DNA of 64,000 bases from Salipaludibacillus sp047795645 (GTDB lineage: Bacteria > Bacillota > Bacilli > Bacillales > Salisediminibacteriaceae), in NCBI RefSeq assembly GCF_047795645.1, contig NZ_CP181045.1, forward strand, positions 2,666,001-2,730,000, given 5' to 3'. This document shows, piece after piece, positions 26,130 through 35,241 of the stretch. Positions within the stretch are counted from its first letter, which is position 1. Each line of letters opens with the position of its first letter. Both the position numbers and the translations under genes were made by a program. Under the pieces are notes generated by a model. It saw only the letters and a program-made list of their open reading frames with translations. It was not told the DNA's origin and did no database searches.

Positions 26130-27668
26130 TTACTTCTTAATCAACGTTTTACCAGTCATTTCTTTTGGCTGGTTCACATTTAGTAATTGTAGCATCGTTG
26201 GTGCAAGATCACCAAGTACACCATCTTCACGAATTTGCACTTGTTTATCTGTTAAAATCACAGGAACGGGATTTGTTGTGTGTGCCGTCATTGGTGTCCC
26301 GTCTTCCGTAATTAACACATCCGCATTTCCATGATCTGCTGTGATAATTGACTTACCGCCTTTTTCCTCAATGAGATCGACGATTTTCCCTAAACATTCA
26401 TCGACAGTTTCAATTGCTTTAATCGTTGGCTCTAACATACCAGAATGACCAACCATATCTGGATTTGCAAAGTTTAAGATGATCATGTCATGCTTATCGG
26501 CACGAATTTCATTTAACAATGCATCTGTTACACCGTAAGCACTCATTTCCGGTTGTAAATCATACGTTGCAACTTTCGGTGAATCGATCAAAACTCGTTC
26601 TTCACCAGGGAATTTCTCTTCACGACCACCACTAAAAAAGAACGTGACGTGCGGATATTTTTCCGTTTCAGCAATTCTTAATTGATTTAATCCAGCATCT
26701 GATACAACTTCACCTAAAACATTGTCCAAGTTGTTTGGTTCGAATGCAACAAAACCTTTAACAGACTCACTAAAATGCGTGAAGCAAACATAATGAAGAT
26801 TCTTAGGGAATCGATCACCTCGATCGAAATCAGTAAAATCAGGGTTCGTAAAGACTTGTGACATTTGAATCGCTCGGTCCGGCCGGAAGTTAAAGAAAAT
26901 AATCGCATCTTCATCTTCAATCGTTCCAACTGGCGTTTTCCCATCGCCTTTCGTTAGAACAGATGGAAGTAAGAATTCATCATGAAGATTATTTTGATAC
27001 GAAGCTTTTAATGCTTCCGTAGCAGAAGTAAACTTCAATCCTTCACCATAAACCATCGATCGGTAAGACTTTTCGACTCGGTCCCAACGCTTGTCTCTAT
27101 CCATTGCATAATAGCGCCCTTGAATAGAAGCCAGCTCACCAACTTTAAGTTCTTCCATTTTTCTCTCAAGCAACTGAAGGTATTTATCGGCTGATTGTGG
27201 ACCGACATCCCGACCGTCTAGAAAACCATGCACATATACTTTCTCAACTTCATGTTTTTTCGCCATTTCTAGTAAAGCAAAAAGGTGTTCAATATGACTA
27301 TGAATCCCGCCATCTGATAAGAGCCCATATAAGTGAAGGGCCGTTCCTTTTTCTTTCACATGGTTCATCGCGTTCAAAAACGTATCATTCTTGAAAAATT
27401 CTTTTTCTTTTATTGCTAAATTAACACGAGTCAAACTTTGATAAACAACGCGACCAGCACCAATATTCAAGTGACCTACTTCTGAATTCCCCATTTGACC
27501 TTCAGGTAACCCTACAGCCAGTCCACACGCTTGAAGCGTTGCGTGTGGATAGTTGTTCCAATAACGGTCAAAGTTAGGAGTGTTTGCTTGAGCGACGGCA
27601 TTCCCCATCGTCTCCTCTCGAAGCGCAAAACCATCGAGAATAATTAATGCGTTTGGTTTCTTACTCAT
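26130..27668 (-). CDS. gpmI: 2,3-bisphosphoglycerate-independent phosphoglycerate mutase
   Basis: 512 residues. Manganese-dependent enzyme of the alkaline-phosphatase superfamily that interconverts 3- and 2-phosphoglycerate and functions in spore-formers. LIILDGFALREE carries the metal aspartate; the catalytic serine is in GQMGNSEVGHLNIGAGR (about residue 62). Late metal ligands are in NFANPDMVGHSG and ITADHGNAD. Its start overlaps the end of tpiA by 8 nt, with GGAGGCTGG inside tpiA as the ribosome site, so the two are coupled. Confidence 0.98.
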   Translation of the reverse strand: MSKKPNALIILDGFALREETMGNAVAQANTPNFDRYWNNYPHATLQACGLAVGLPEGQMGNSEVGHLNIGAGRVVYQSLTRVNLAIKEKEFFKNDTFLNAMNHVKEKGTALHLYGLLSDGGIHSHIEHLFALLEMAKKHEVEKVYVHGFLDGRDVGPQSADKYLQLLERKMEELKVGELASIQGRYYAMDRDKRWDRVEKSYRSMVYGEGLKFTSATEALKASYQNNLHDEFLLPSVLTKGDGKTPVGTIEDEDAIIFFNFRPDRAIQMSQVFTNPDFTDFDRGDRFPKNLHYVCFTHFSESVKGFVAFEPNNLDNVLGEVVSDAGLNQLRIAETEKYPHVTFFFSGGREEKFPGEERVLIDSPKVATYDLQPEMSAYGVTDALLNEIRADKHDMIILNFANPDMVGHSGMLEPTIKAIETVDECLGKIVDLIEEKGGKSIITADHGNADVLITEDGTPMTAHTTNPVPVILTDKQVQIREDGVLGDLAPTMLQLLNVNQPKEMTGKTLIKK

Positions 27669-28419
27669 TTCCAGCCTCCACTAATTGTAAAAATGATTGA
27701 GCTTCCAAGCTTGCTCCACCTACTAAAGCGCCATCGATATCAGACTGCCCTAGTAATTCTTTAATGTTTGCAGGCTTTACACTACCGCCATATTGAATAC
27801 GAACTGCTTCAGCAGCGTCTGTTGAGAACGTCTTGCTAACAACATTTCGAATAACTCCACACGTTTCATTAGCATCCTCAGAAGAAGCAGTTTTACCAGT
27901 TCCAATCGCCCAAATCGGCTCATAAGCTATCACCGTTTGTTTGACTTGCTCATCTGTTAATCCTTTTAATCCATTATTTACTTGTGTTGTCACAACGTCA
28001 GCAGTTTTATTAGCTTCTCGTTGCTCTAGTGTTTCACCTACACATACAATTGGCACTAAACCATGTTTGAATGCTGCATGTACTTTTTGATTAACACTCT
28101 CATCTGTTTCTCCGAATAATTCGCGACGCTCAGAATGTCCAATCACTGCATACGCAACACCAAGATCAGCCAAAGCTACAGGACTTACTTCACCTGTAAA
28201 CGCACCATTTTCTTCAAAGTGCATGTTTTGTGACCCAATCTTTACGTCCGTCCCTTTAGTTTCTTGTACAAGTGCATCAAGGAATAGATGTGGGGAACAT
28301 ACAACCGATTCAACTTTAGCACTTGGTGGAACAGAACCCTTTACTTCTTGAATAAAAGCGAGAGCCTCTGCTTTTGTTTTGTTCATTTTCCAGTTTCCTG
28401 CAATAATTGGTTTACGCAT
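27661..28419 (-). CDS. tpiA: triosephosphate isomerase
   Basis: 252 residues, standard length. (Beta/alpha)8 barrel enzyme interconverting dihydroxyacetone phosphate and glyceraldehyde-3-phosphate. N-terminal GNWKMNKT holds the active-site Asn and Lys; the general acid/base histidine is in VIGHSERRELFGE; the catalytic glutamate is in YEPIWAIGTGK; phosphate binding is in QYGGSVKPAN and GALVGGASL. Fourth position from the start of the cggR-gapA operon, 21 nt after pgk. Confidence 0.98.
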   Translation of the reverse strand: MRKPIIAGNWKMNKTKAEALAFIQEVKGSVPPSAKVESVVCSPHLFLDALVQETKGTDVKIGSQNMHFEENGAFTGEVSPVALADLGVAYAVIGHSERRELFGETDESVNQKVHAAFKHGLVPIVCVGETLEQREANKTADVVTTQVNNGLKGLTDEQVKQTVIAYEPIWAIGTGKTASSEDANETCGVIRNVVSKTFSTDAAEAVRIQYGGSVKPANIKELLGQSDIDGALVGGASLEAQSFLQLVEAGNE

Positions 28420-28440
28420 AAAAATGCCTCCTTAAAAAAT

Positions 28441-29625
28441 TTACTTATCGTTTAATGCTACAACACCTGGAAGTTCTTTTCCTTCGATAAATTCGAGGGA
28501 TGCTCCTCCACCTGTTGAAATGTGGTCCATTTTATCAGCTAAATCAAATTTTTCAACCGCTGCAGCAGAATCACCGCCACCTATAACGGTATATGCTTTA
28601 TCTGCATCTGCTAATGCTTCAGCTACACCTATTGTACCTTTAGCAAACTTTGGTAATTCAAAAACACCCATCGGTCCATTCCAAATCACAAGCTTGGAAT
28701 CTTGAATCACCTTTTGGAATGTTTCTAACGTTTTAGGTCCAATGTCCAACGCTTCCCAATCAGACGGAATTTTTTCAATATTGACAACTTTTGTGTTTGC
28801 ATCTTCACCAAATTTATCAGCGACAGTTGCATCAACTGGTAAATAAAGATTTACACCGTTCTTTTTAGCTTTTTCCATAAATTGCTTGGCAAGATCAATC
28901 TTGTCTTCTTCTAACAAGGACTTTCCGATCTCATGTCCTTGAGCTTTAATAAAAGTATAAGCCAATCCTCCACCAATAATTAAGTTATCCACTTTATCGA
29001 GGAGATTATCGATAACACCAATCTTATCTTTTACTTTCGCACCACCAATGATGGCAGTAAACGGACGATCAGGATCAGCCATCGCTTTTCCAAGTACTTC
29101 AAGCTCTTTCTCCATTAATAGACCAGCTACTGCCGGTAAATGTTTCGCAATCCCCGCAGTTGTTGCATGGCCACGGTGAGCGGCACCAAAAGCATCATTC
29201 ACGTAAACATCTGCAAGTTCTGCCATGTGCTTCGCAAGTCCGTCGTCATTTTTTTCTTCGCCAGCTTCAAAACGAACGTTTTCAAGCAAAACGACGTCAC
29301 CTTCATTTAATTCAGCAATCGCTTTTTTAGGTTCATCACCATAAACTTCATCTGTCTTTAACACTGATTTGTTTAATAGATCACTTAAGCTCTTAGCAAC
29401 AGGGTCTAAACGAAGATCTTCAACAACTTCGCCATTAGGTCGACCAAGATGACTAGCAAGAATTACTTTTGCTCCTTTTTCGATTAGTAATTCAATCGTA
29501 GGCAAAGCAGCACGAATACGTGTATCGTCCGTTACTTCTCCATTGCTCATTGGCACGTTAAAGTCTACACGGCAAAATACACGTTTTCCTTTTACATCTA
29601 TATCTCGAATTGATTTCTTATTCAT
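28441..29625 (-). CDS. pgk: phosphoglycerate kinase
   Basis: 394 residues. Transfers phosphate from 1,3-bisphosphoglycerate to ADP. RVDFNVPMSNGEVTDDTRI is the N-terminal signature; LASHLGRPNG is the substrate region; GGAKVKDK and GPMGVFE/GGGDSAAAVEKF form the nucleotide site. CTAGGAGG precedes the ATG. It is 145 nt after gapA, separated by a strong hairpin at 29702-29733 that probably causes partial termination and lowers downstream expression relative to gapA. Confidence 0.98.
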   Translation of the reverse strand: MNKKSIRDIDVKGKRVFCRVDFNVPMSNGEVTDDTRIRAALPTIELLIEKGAKVILASHLGRPNGEVVEDLRLDPVAKSLSDLLNKSVLKTDEVYGDEPKKAIAELNEGDVVLLENVRFEAGEEKNDDGLAKHMAELADVYVNDAFGAAHRGHATTAGIAKHLPAVAGLLMEKELEVLGKAMADPDRPFTAIIGGAKVKDKIGVIDNLLDKVDNLIIGGGLAYTFIKAQGHEIGKSLLEEDKIDLAKQFMEKAKKNGVNLYLPVDATVADKFGEDANTKVVNIEKIPSDWEALDIGPKTLETFQKVIQDSKLVIWNGPMGVFELPKFAKGTIGVAEALADADKAYTVIGGGDSAAAVEKFDLADKMDHISTGGGASLEFIEGKELPGVVALNDK

Positions 29626-29690
29626 TAATAATGCCTCCTAGGTAAGGGCTAATTTTCTTAACGAGCTGTTTAGTAACTTCTACATCGCAA

Positions 29691-29733
29691 TGCATAAAAA
29701 TAAAGGAGGCAGGACACGGGCCCGCCTCCTTTA
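29691..29733 (-). terminator. terminator between gapA and pgk
   Basis: Stem AAAGGAGGC / GCCTCCTTT (29702-29710 and 29724-29732) on a 13-nt GC-rich loop, followed by TTTATTTTTATGC on the minus strand. It lies between gapA and pgk, consistent with the separate gapA-rich transcripts known in Bacillus. Confidence 0.85.
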
Positions 29734-29770
29734 GTAAAAGACTTATAAGGATGGTAATGTTACGTTTGAC

Positions 29771-30778
29771 TTATAGTCCTTGTTCAATAATATAATCAAC
29801 AAGATTGATTACTTGTGTAGAGTAACCTGTTTCGTTGTCATACCAAGAAATAACTTTAACCATGTTACCTTCCATAACCATTGTAGAAAGAGCATCAATT
29901 GTCGATGCATCAGTGTTTCCATTATAGTCACGAGAAACAAGTGGCTCGTCACTGTATCCAAGAATCCCCTTCAAATCACCTTCAGAAGCTTCTTTAAATG
30001 CAGCATTCACTTCTTCAGCTGTTACATCTTTACCAAGTTCAGCAGTAAGATCTACTAGAGAAACGTTTGGAGTTGGAACACGAACTGCACCACCATTTAG
30101 TTTTCCTTTAAGTTCTGGAAGTACAAGAGATACCGCTTTAGCTGCGCCAGTGCTTGTTGGAATGATATTTTCCGAAGCAGCACGAGCACGACGGTAGTCT
30201 TTATGTGGCAAGTCAAGAATAGACTGGTCATTTGTATAAGAGTGAATTGTTGTCATCATTCCACGCTTAAGCTCAAACTTATCGTTTAGCACTTTTGCAA
30301 AAGGTGCGAGACAGTTTGTTGTACAAGAAGCGTTTGAGATTACGTGGTGATTTTTAGCGTCGTACTTATCTTCGTTTACACCCATAACGATTGTGATATC
30401 TTCGTCAGTTGCTGGTGCTGAGATAACAACTTTCTTTGCTCCAGCTTCTAAGTGTTTCGCAGCTGCTTCACGCTTTGTGAAAATACCAGTTGATTCAACA
30501 ACAACTTCTACACCAAATTCTCCCCATTTAAGATTTGCAGGGTCACGTTCTGCTGTTACTTTGATCTCTTTTCCATCAACGATAAGGTTGTCACCTTTTG
30601 CTTCAACTTTTACGTCAAGCTTTCCATGAACGGAATCATATTGTAGTAAATGTGCTAGCATATTTGCATCTGTAAGGTCATTAACCGCGACTACTTCTAC
30701 CTTTGGATTTGCAAGAGCCTGTCTGAAAACGACACGTCCGATACGACCAAAACCATTAATACCAATCTTTGTTGCCAT
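29771..30778 (-). CDS. gapA: glyceraldehyde-3-phosphate dehydrogenase (glycolytic, NAD)
   Basis: 335 residues. Rossmann motif INGFGRIGR, NAD-type VNDLTD with D34, catalytic C152 in SNASCTTNCLAPF, the histidine in TIHSYTNDQ, and the S-loop region RRARAASENIIPTSTGAAK. The residues after D34 fit the catabolic, NAD-dependent GapA rather than the NADP-dependent anabolic GapB. First enzyme gene after the repressor cggR (92-nt gap) and under its control. AAGGAGG precedes the ATG. Confidence 0.97.
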   Translation of the reverse strand: MATKIGINGFGRIGRVVFRQALANPKVEVVAVNDLTDANMLAHLLQYDSVHGKLDVKVEAKGDNLIVDGKEIKVTAERDPANLKWGEFGVEVVVESTGIFTKREAAAKHLEAGAKKVVISAPATDEDITIVMGVNEDKYDAKNHHVISNASCTTNCLAPFAKVLNDKFELKRGMMTTIHSYTNDQSILDLPHKDYRRARAASENIIPTSTGAAKAVSLVLPELKGKLNGGAVRVPTPNVSLVDLTAELGKDVTAEEVNAAFKEASEGDLKGILGYSDEPLVSRDYNGNTDASTIDALSTMVMEGNMVKVISWYDNETGYSTQVINLVDYIIEQGL

Positions 30779-30870
30779 GATAAAATTCCTCCTTATTTGT
30801 GGTAAAGCTAATATTTATTTTCAAAGGGGATACCCCTTGAATAAACGAATTTAATTATCGAGACTGAAAC

Positions 30871-31893
30871 TTAATTATTTAAAATTGCTTTAGCAGCGCC
30901 TTCATCAGTGACAAGAACCTCATTCGGCCGTTGTTTCATATAAGCTTGAATCGCTTTTGCTTTCGAAGTGCCACCAGCTACAGCAATTATATCGGGTATA
31001 TTTTTTAAATCTTCTAGTTGAAGTCCAATAGTGAGTACTTTATGAATAATGTCCCCTGATTGATTAAAATAATAACCAAATGCTTCAGCAACTGCTTTTT
31101 TCTCATCTAACTTTTTCAATACCTCTTTTGTAGAGTTCCGTCGTTCAGCCATCATCTTTGCCTCACCAATACCGTGAATAACCATTGTTGCTGAATGTAT
31201 AAGCTCGAGGATTTCTACTACAGATGTCTCATTAATCAACGATTCATAAGCTTCTTTACTTAGCTGATCTGGAACATGAAGCAATCGATACGTACCCATT
31301 GCTTTTCTAGCCATCGTTGCACAGATTGTGTTTGCCTGATTCTCTACTTGCTCGCCTAATCCACCACGAGCAGGGACAAATAATGTTTCTTTCAAATTTG
31401 AATCTGGAACGAGCATTTCTGCTACAGCTGCAATCGACGTGCCACCTGTTATGGCAATAATATTATCTCTTGTTGCCATTTTTTGTTTAACTAAATTGAC
31501 ACAAGCTCGACCCATTTCTTTTTGTACCCATGAATATTCATCACTATCTCCTGGAACAATATGTAATTCTGATACACCTAATTTGTTTTGCAGTTCTTCT
31601 TCCATCGACCTTGTTTGGAACACTTCTTTCATGACCACTTCTAATTGACCAAGTAAATTATGCCCATCATCTGTTAATGTCATTCCGCTTGCGGCAAATG
31701 CAACTAGCCCTTGTTCTTTTAAAAAAGTCACTTCGCTTCTTAAGACTCGTTCAGACATGTCTAAATTAGTAGCTAAGGTCCGTCGTCCAATCGGTTGCAT
31801 TAATCGAATAAAACGTAAAATACGGAACCGTTGCCCTAGAACTTCAATTAAATCAGGCAGTAATTTTTTTTGCAAGTCTAAAAGCACGTTCAT
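30871..31893 (-). CDS. cggR: central glycolytic genes repressor CggR
   Basis: 340 residues from the ATG at 31893, which has AAAGGGG upstream and gives the MNVLLDLQKKLLPDL start of the family. The longer frame to 31950 runs into the operator. N-terminal helix-turn-helix (about 30-75: GRRTLATNLDMSERVLRSEV), then the SorC/DeoR-like sugar-binding domain with ITGGTSIAAVAEML and AVAGGTSKAKAIQAY. It represses cggR-gapA-pgk-tpiA-gpmI-eno and is released by fructose-1,6-bisphosphate. Two matching operator repeats lie directly upstream. Confidence 0.97.
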   Translation of the reverse strand: MNVLLDLQKKLLPDLIEVLGQRFRILRFIRLMQPIGRRTLATNLDMSERVLRSEVTFLKEQGLVAFAASGMTLTDDGHNLLGQLEVVMKEVFQTRSMEEELQNKLGVSELHIVPGDSDEYSWVQKEMGRACVNLVKQKMATRDNIIAITGGTSIAAVAEMLVPDSNLKETLFVPARGGLGEQVENQANTICATMARKAMGTYRLLHVPDQLSKEAYESLINETSVVEILELIHSATMVIHGIGEAKMMAERRNSTKEVLKKLDEKKAVAEAFGYYFNQSGDIIHKVLTIGLQLEDLKNIPDIIAVAGGTSKAKAIQAYMKQRPNEVLVTDEGAAKAILNN

Positions 31894-31925
31894 GCCAATT
31901 CCCCTTTGTCGCACAATCTCACAGG

Positions 31926-31961
31926 GACTTGACACGTCCCCTGTAGACATATTATGTCCCG
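31926..31961 (-). promoter_or_regulatory. CggR operator
   Basis: Read on the minus strand: CGGGAC-N6-TGTC, four bases, GGGGAC-N6-AGTC. This matches the known CggR operator, a direct repeat of CGGGAC-N6-TGTC spaced by four bases, with one change in each element of the second half-site. It ends 33 nt before the cggR start codon, so CggR bound here would block elongation, as in B. subtilis. Confidence 0.85.
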
Positions 31962-32112
31962 CATGGCGAAAAAAAAGACTGCTTTCTTTAGTCGTACGAT
32001 AAGCAAGCTTTCAATCACTTGCACCACTAGTATAACAAGGAAAAGTCTGCTAATCAACTACTATCATGTGAACAATTTATGTTATGTAAGGTTTCCCCAC
32101 TCATACCAACGG

Positions 32113-32349
32113 TCATTCAAGCAATTCTTTTTTTAATTTAGTATACGATATAATCCCTTCATCAAGTACATTGCCATTTTTATCTTCAATAACAGGAATA
32201 CGAATTTGATATTTTTCTAGCCAAATATCATCTGTATAAATATCTCTTACTTCAATGTCGAAAGAGGCCTCTTTTTTTAACAGCTGAAGTTCTGCAAATC
32301 CTTTATCACAAAGGGGACAATCTTTTTTTGTATAAAAATAAATGATCAT
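32113..32349 (-). CDS. glutaredoxin-like protein
   Basis: 78 residues with a thioredoxin fold and the redox motif CPLC at residues 11-14 (YFYTKKDCPLCDKG), then a cis-proline region IRIPVIEDKNG. It belongs to the small glutaredoxin-family (DUF836-like) proteins. It probably handles cytoplasmic thiol/disulfide exchange; the partner is unknown. AAGGAGG precedes the ATG. It follows sigL by 15 nt and precedes the cggR operon. Confidence 0.85.
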   Translation of the reverse strand: MIIYFYTKKDCPLCDKGFAELQLLKKEASFDIEVRDIYTDDIWLEKYQIRIPVIEDKNGNVLDEGIISYTKLKKELLE

Positions 32350-32364
32350 GATCTTAGTACCTCC

Positions 32365-33714
32365 TTAAGAAAATCTTTTCCTCTGAGCTGAAGAAACAAT
32401 ATGCAATTCTTCCCTGTATTTCGCTATCGTTCTTCTAGATACATTAATTTTAAACTCACTTTTCATCAAATGAACTATTTTCTGGTCTGATAAAGGCTTT
32501 TGTTTATTTTCTTCATCAACCATTTTCTTTATAAACATTTTCACTCGCTCCGCTGATGAACTAGACTCAGCAGCATCACGTCCAACCATTTCGTTAAAAA
32601 AGTATTTCAGTTCATACAATCCTCTTGGTGTTTGCACATATTTATTCTTCGTTGCTCGAGAAACAGTTGATTCATGTACCTTTATTTCTTCTGCAATTCT
32701 CTTCAATGTAAGAGGTTTTAAATGCGTAGGTCCGTGTACAAAGAAGGCATGCTGATTATCGACGATTGCTTCTGACACTCTTAATATCGTCTGTTGTCTT
32801 TGGACAATGCTCCGTTTTAACCATTGGAACTGATAAAATTTTTGTTTAAAATATTCTTTCGTTTCTACATTTTTATTTCCCATCATTTTTTTGTATTCTT
32901 CGTTGATTAACATTTTTGGCATATGCTGTTCATTCAAATTTACTAAAAATTTATTTTTCACTTTCGTAACTATTACGTCGGGAATAACGTATTTAGCGGG
33001 GGCACGACAAAACAGTGACCCTGGTTTCGGATTTAATGTCTGAATAAAATCAGCAACCATTTGCACATTTTCAATCATTACATTCTCTTGATTCGCTATT
33101 TTCCGGTACTTATTTGTTGCCAAATTATCTAAATGGTTCTGTACGATTCTTTCTGATAATGGGTCTCTCGTTTCCAAATGGTCAAGTTGAATGAGCAAGC
33201 ACTCTTGTAAAGAAAATGCTCCGACACCATAAGGTTCGAGCGTTTGTAATAGATTTATCCCCTCTTTCACAGCAATTAATGTCTCGCTCATTTCAACAGC
33301 TAAATCATTGATCGTTTGCTTCAAATAGCCATTTTCATCAACACTTAACGCTAAGTAGGAAATGATTCTCCGCTTTCTAGGTTGCAGTTGCAGAAGTCTT
33401 ATTTGATTTAATAAATAATCTTGCAAACCATCTTCTTGTTCTCTAAGGTGATCCATTGAGGGATTTTCGCTACCAGCTTGATTTTTTGATTTCTGATCGT
33501 ATATTGGCAACCTATCATTGACTTTTGGTTGCACTAAATCTTCTTGCACTTCTTGATCCTTTAATTCAATAAGGGGATTATCCAATTGTTGCTCCTGTAA
33601 ATATTCATTCAAATCTAGGAGAGAATATTGCAAGATAGTAATTGCCTGCCTTAGTTCATTTGTCATGACCAATTTCGTTGACTGCTTTTGAAATAAACCA
33701 TAGTCCATATTCAT
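32365..33714 (-). CDS. sigL: RNA polymerase sigma-54 factor (SigL)
   Basis: 449 residues. N-terminal region I, rich in Gln and Leu (LVMTNELRQAITILQYSLLDL), contacts activator and core. The middle core-binding region contains LEPYGVGAFSLQECLLIQL. The C-terminus has the helix-turn-helix and a divergent RpoN box (INVSRRTIAKYREEL). It directs transcription from -24/-12 promoters with activators such as LevR/RocR-type proteins in Bacillus. An acidic linker follows region I. TAGGGGG precedes the ATG. It is divergent from clpP and upstream of the glutaredoxin gene. Confidence 0.95.
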   Translation of the reverse strand: MNMDYGLFQKQSTKLVMTNELRQAITILQYSLLDLNEYLQEQQLDNPLIELKDQEVQEDLVQPKVNDRLPIYDQKSKNQAGSENPSMDHLREQEDGLQDYLLNQIRLLQLQPRKRRIISYLALSVDENGYLKQTINDLAVEMSETLIAVKEGINLLQTLEPYGVGAFSLQECLLIQLDHLETRDPLSERIVQNHLDNLATNKYRKIANQENVMIENVQMVADFIQTLNPKPGSLFCRAPAKYVIPDVIVTKVKNKFLVNLNEQHMPKMLINEEYKKMMGNKNVETKEYFKQKFYQFQWLKRSIVQRQQTILRVSEAIVDNQHAFFVHGPTHLKPLTLKRIAEEIKVHESTVSRATKNKYVQTPRGLYELKYFFNEMVGRDAAESSSSAERVKMFIKKMVDEENKQKPLSDQKIVHLMKSEFKINVSRRTIAKYREELHIVSSAQRKRFS

Positions 33715-33936
33715 TCAGTAAATCCCCCTAACGAAGAGTAATCAACAAAATATGCCTTATAGTATTATTCATTAATCCTTTTCTTCATATTATACATGAA
33801 CAAATACCTCTCGTGATTTATCTCTAACATTATAGTAGTTAACAACCAATTGAACTTCAAATTAATGTTTGAAATCATTTAAGAAAGGTTATGATTAAAA
33901 GTGGAAGATTTTCTTCTTTATTTTAGGTGATTATTA

Positions 33937-33967
33937 TTTGACCTTCATTGACCTTTAAGGTTATGAT
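33937..33967 (+). promoter_or_regulatory. clpP promoter with CtsR operator
   Basis: Sigma-A promoter TTGACC (33938-33943), 18-bp spacer, TATGAT (33962-33967). The minus strand over 33937-33953 reads GGTCAAT-GAA-GGTCAAA, the CtsR heptad direct repeat with 3-bp spacing, covering the -35. CtsR should repress clpP until heat stress inactivates it. The 5' leader to the start codon is about 100 nt. Confidence 0.88.
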
Positions 33968-34077
33968 GGAAACATACTTAGAGGAAGAAAGAGTATCGAC
34001 CTAATTAAGCAGATCGACGCTATTAGGGAGCAACCTCTGCAATTCAATTTAAGATAATATAAAGGAGGAATATAACC

Positions 34078-34674
34078 ATGAACTTAGTACCAACGGTTAT
34101 TGAACAAACAAATCGCGGTGAACGTGCCTATGACATTTATTCTCGTCTCTTAAAGGACCGCATTATCATGCTCGGTTCCGGAATTGATGACAATGTCTCA
34201 AATTCAATCGTAGCTCAATTGCTTTTCCTTACTGCTGATGATCCCGATAAGGATATTTCACTGTATATTAACAGCCCAGGCGGGTCTATCACTTCAGGGA
34301 TGGCGATCTACGATACAATGCAATTTATTAAACCTAAGGTTCAAACAATTTGTATTGGAATGGCTGCTTCCATGGGAGCTTTCCTATTAGCAGCTGGTGA
34401 ACCAGGGAAACGTTTTGCGCTTCCAAACAGTGAAGTAATGATCCACCAACCTTTAGGTGGTACACAAGGTCAAGCTTCTGACATTGAGATTCACGCTAAG
34501 CGTATTGTTGAAATGAAGGAAAATTTGAATCAAATATTAGCCGATCGAACAGGTCAGCCAATCGAAACTGTACGTAAAGATACTGATCGTGATAATTTCA
34601 TGTCTGCACTTGATGCTAAAAATTACGGATTGATTGACGAAGTTATGGAAAAAGGTTCTGACATTAAATCATAA
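34078..34674 (+). CDS. clpP: ATP-dependent Clp protease proteolytic subunit
   Basis: 198 residues. The catalytic triad is intact: S98 in GMAASMGAF, H123 in MIHQPLGG, D172 in DTDRDNFMS. ClpP forms the two-ring barrel that degrades proteins fed by ClpC, ClpE or ClpX, including tmRNA-tagged polypeptides. AAGGAGG precedes the ATG. Monocistronic on the plus strand, with a CtsR-controlled promoter and a strong terminator whose T-run abuts a dispersed repeat. Confidence 0.99.
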   Translation: MNLVPTVIEQTNRGERAYDIYSRLLKDRIIMLGSGIDDNVSNSIVAQLLFLTADDPDKDISLYINSPGGSITSGMAIYDTMQFIKPKVQTICIGMAASMGAFLLAAGEPGKRFALPNSEVMIHQPLGGTQGQASDIEIHAKRIVEMKENLNQILADRTGQPIETVRKDTDRDNFMSALDAKNYGLIDEVMEKGSDIKS

Positions 34675-34683
34675 TATAGCAAA

Positions 34684-34716
34684 CAAAAAGGGGTAGTCAT
34701 TTGACTATCCCTTTTT
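34684..34716 (+). terminator. clpP terminator
   Basis: AAAAAGGGGTAGTCA / TGACTATCCCTTTTT stem with a short TT loop, 10 nt after the clpP stop. The T-run continues directly into repeat copy A. Confidence 0.93.
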
Positions 34717-34815
34717 ATACTTAATGAATGTTTAACTTCACTAAAGGATTAAAGTATTAGATAAACGAAGGCTTTCGCCATGAAGGACTTGGCGACAAGC
34801 CAAGTTTTTCTAATG
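34717..34815 (+). repeat. terminator-associated repeat, copy A
   Basis: About 99 bp beginning ATACTTAATGAATGTTTAAC and ending ACTTGGCGACAAGCCAAGT plus TTTTTCTAATG. It starts in the T-run of the clpP terminator. It matches copies B (38946-39032) and C (40582-40680), both inverted. Its distal end is a 7-bp hairpin with a T-run, itself terminator-like. Confidence 0.88.
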
Positions 34816-34905
34816 ATTCGTTTCGTAATTTATAAATTAATTCTTTCATACTTTGAAAGAGAAAAATCGAAAGAGGATAAATTATCACATACATTTATTC
34901 CTAAT

Positions 34906-35163
34906 CTACTCTTCTTTGCTTACAAATAAACACAAAGTATCCATTGCAACTTGCTCATCAGGTCCTTCTATTTTCAAATGAATGTCCTTATTCGCTCCAA
35001 CTGCAAGGCTCATAATTCCCATAATACTTTTCGCGTTAACCTTTTTCCCATCTTTCTCTATGAAAATATTTGAGGCAAACCGATTTGCCTCTTGAACAAA
35101 CAATGCCGCTGGTCGTGCTTGAAGTCCCGTTTTTCTCGTTACGGTTACTGTTTTTTCAATCAT
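34906..35163 (-). CDS. crh: HPr-like protein Crh (catabolite repression)
   Basis: 85 residues from the ATG at 35163, preceded by GAGGGGG. HPr fold, but the PTS histidine is replaced: GLQARPA has Q15, while the regulatory serine S46 is kept in NAKSIMGIMSL. That combination defines Crh, which is phosphorylated by HprK on Ser46 and then acts as a CcpA co-repressor instead of carrying sugar phosphate. It follows whiA, as in B. subtilis, and hprK is elsewhere in this window. Confidence 0.96.
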   Translation of the reverse strand: MIEKTVTVTRKTGLQARPAALFVQEANRFASNIFIEKDGKKVNAKSIMGIMSLAVGANKDIHLKIEGPDEQVAMDTLCLFVSKEE

Positions 35164-35241
35164 TTCATTATCCCCCTCATTATTATCTAACTGCCAATAT
35201 TGATTCAAACGCTTTCATAATTATTTATGAAGAACAGGGAA

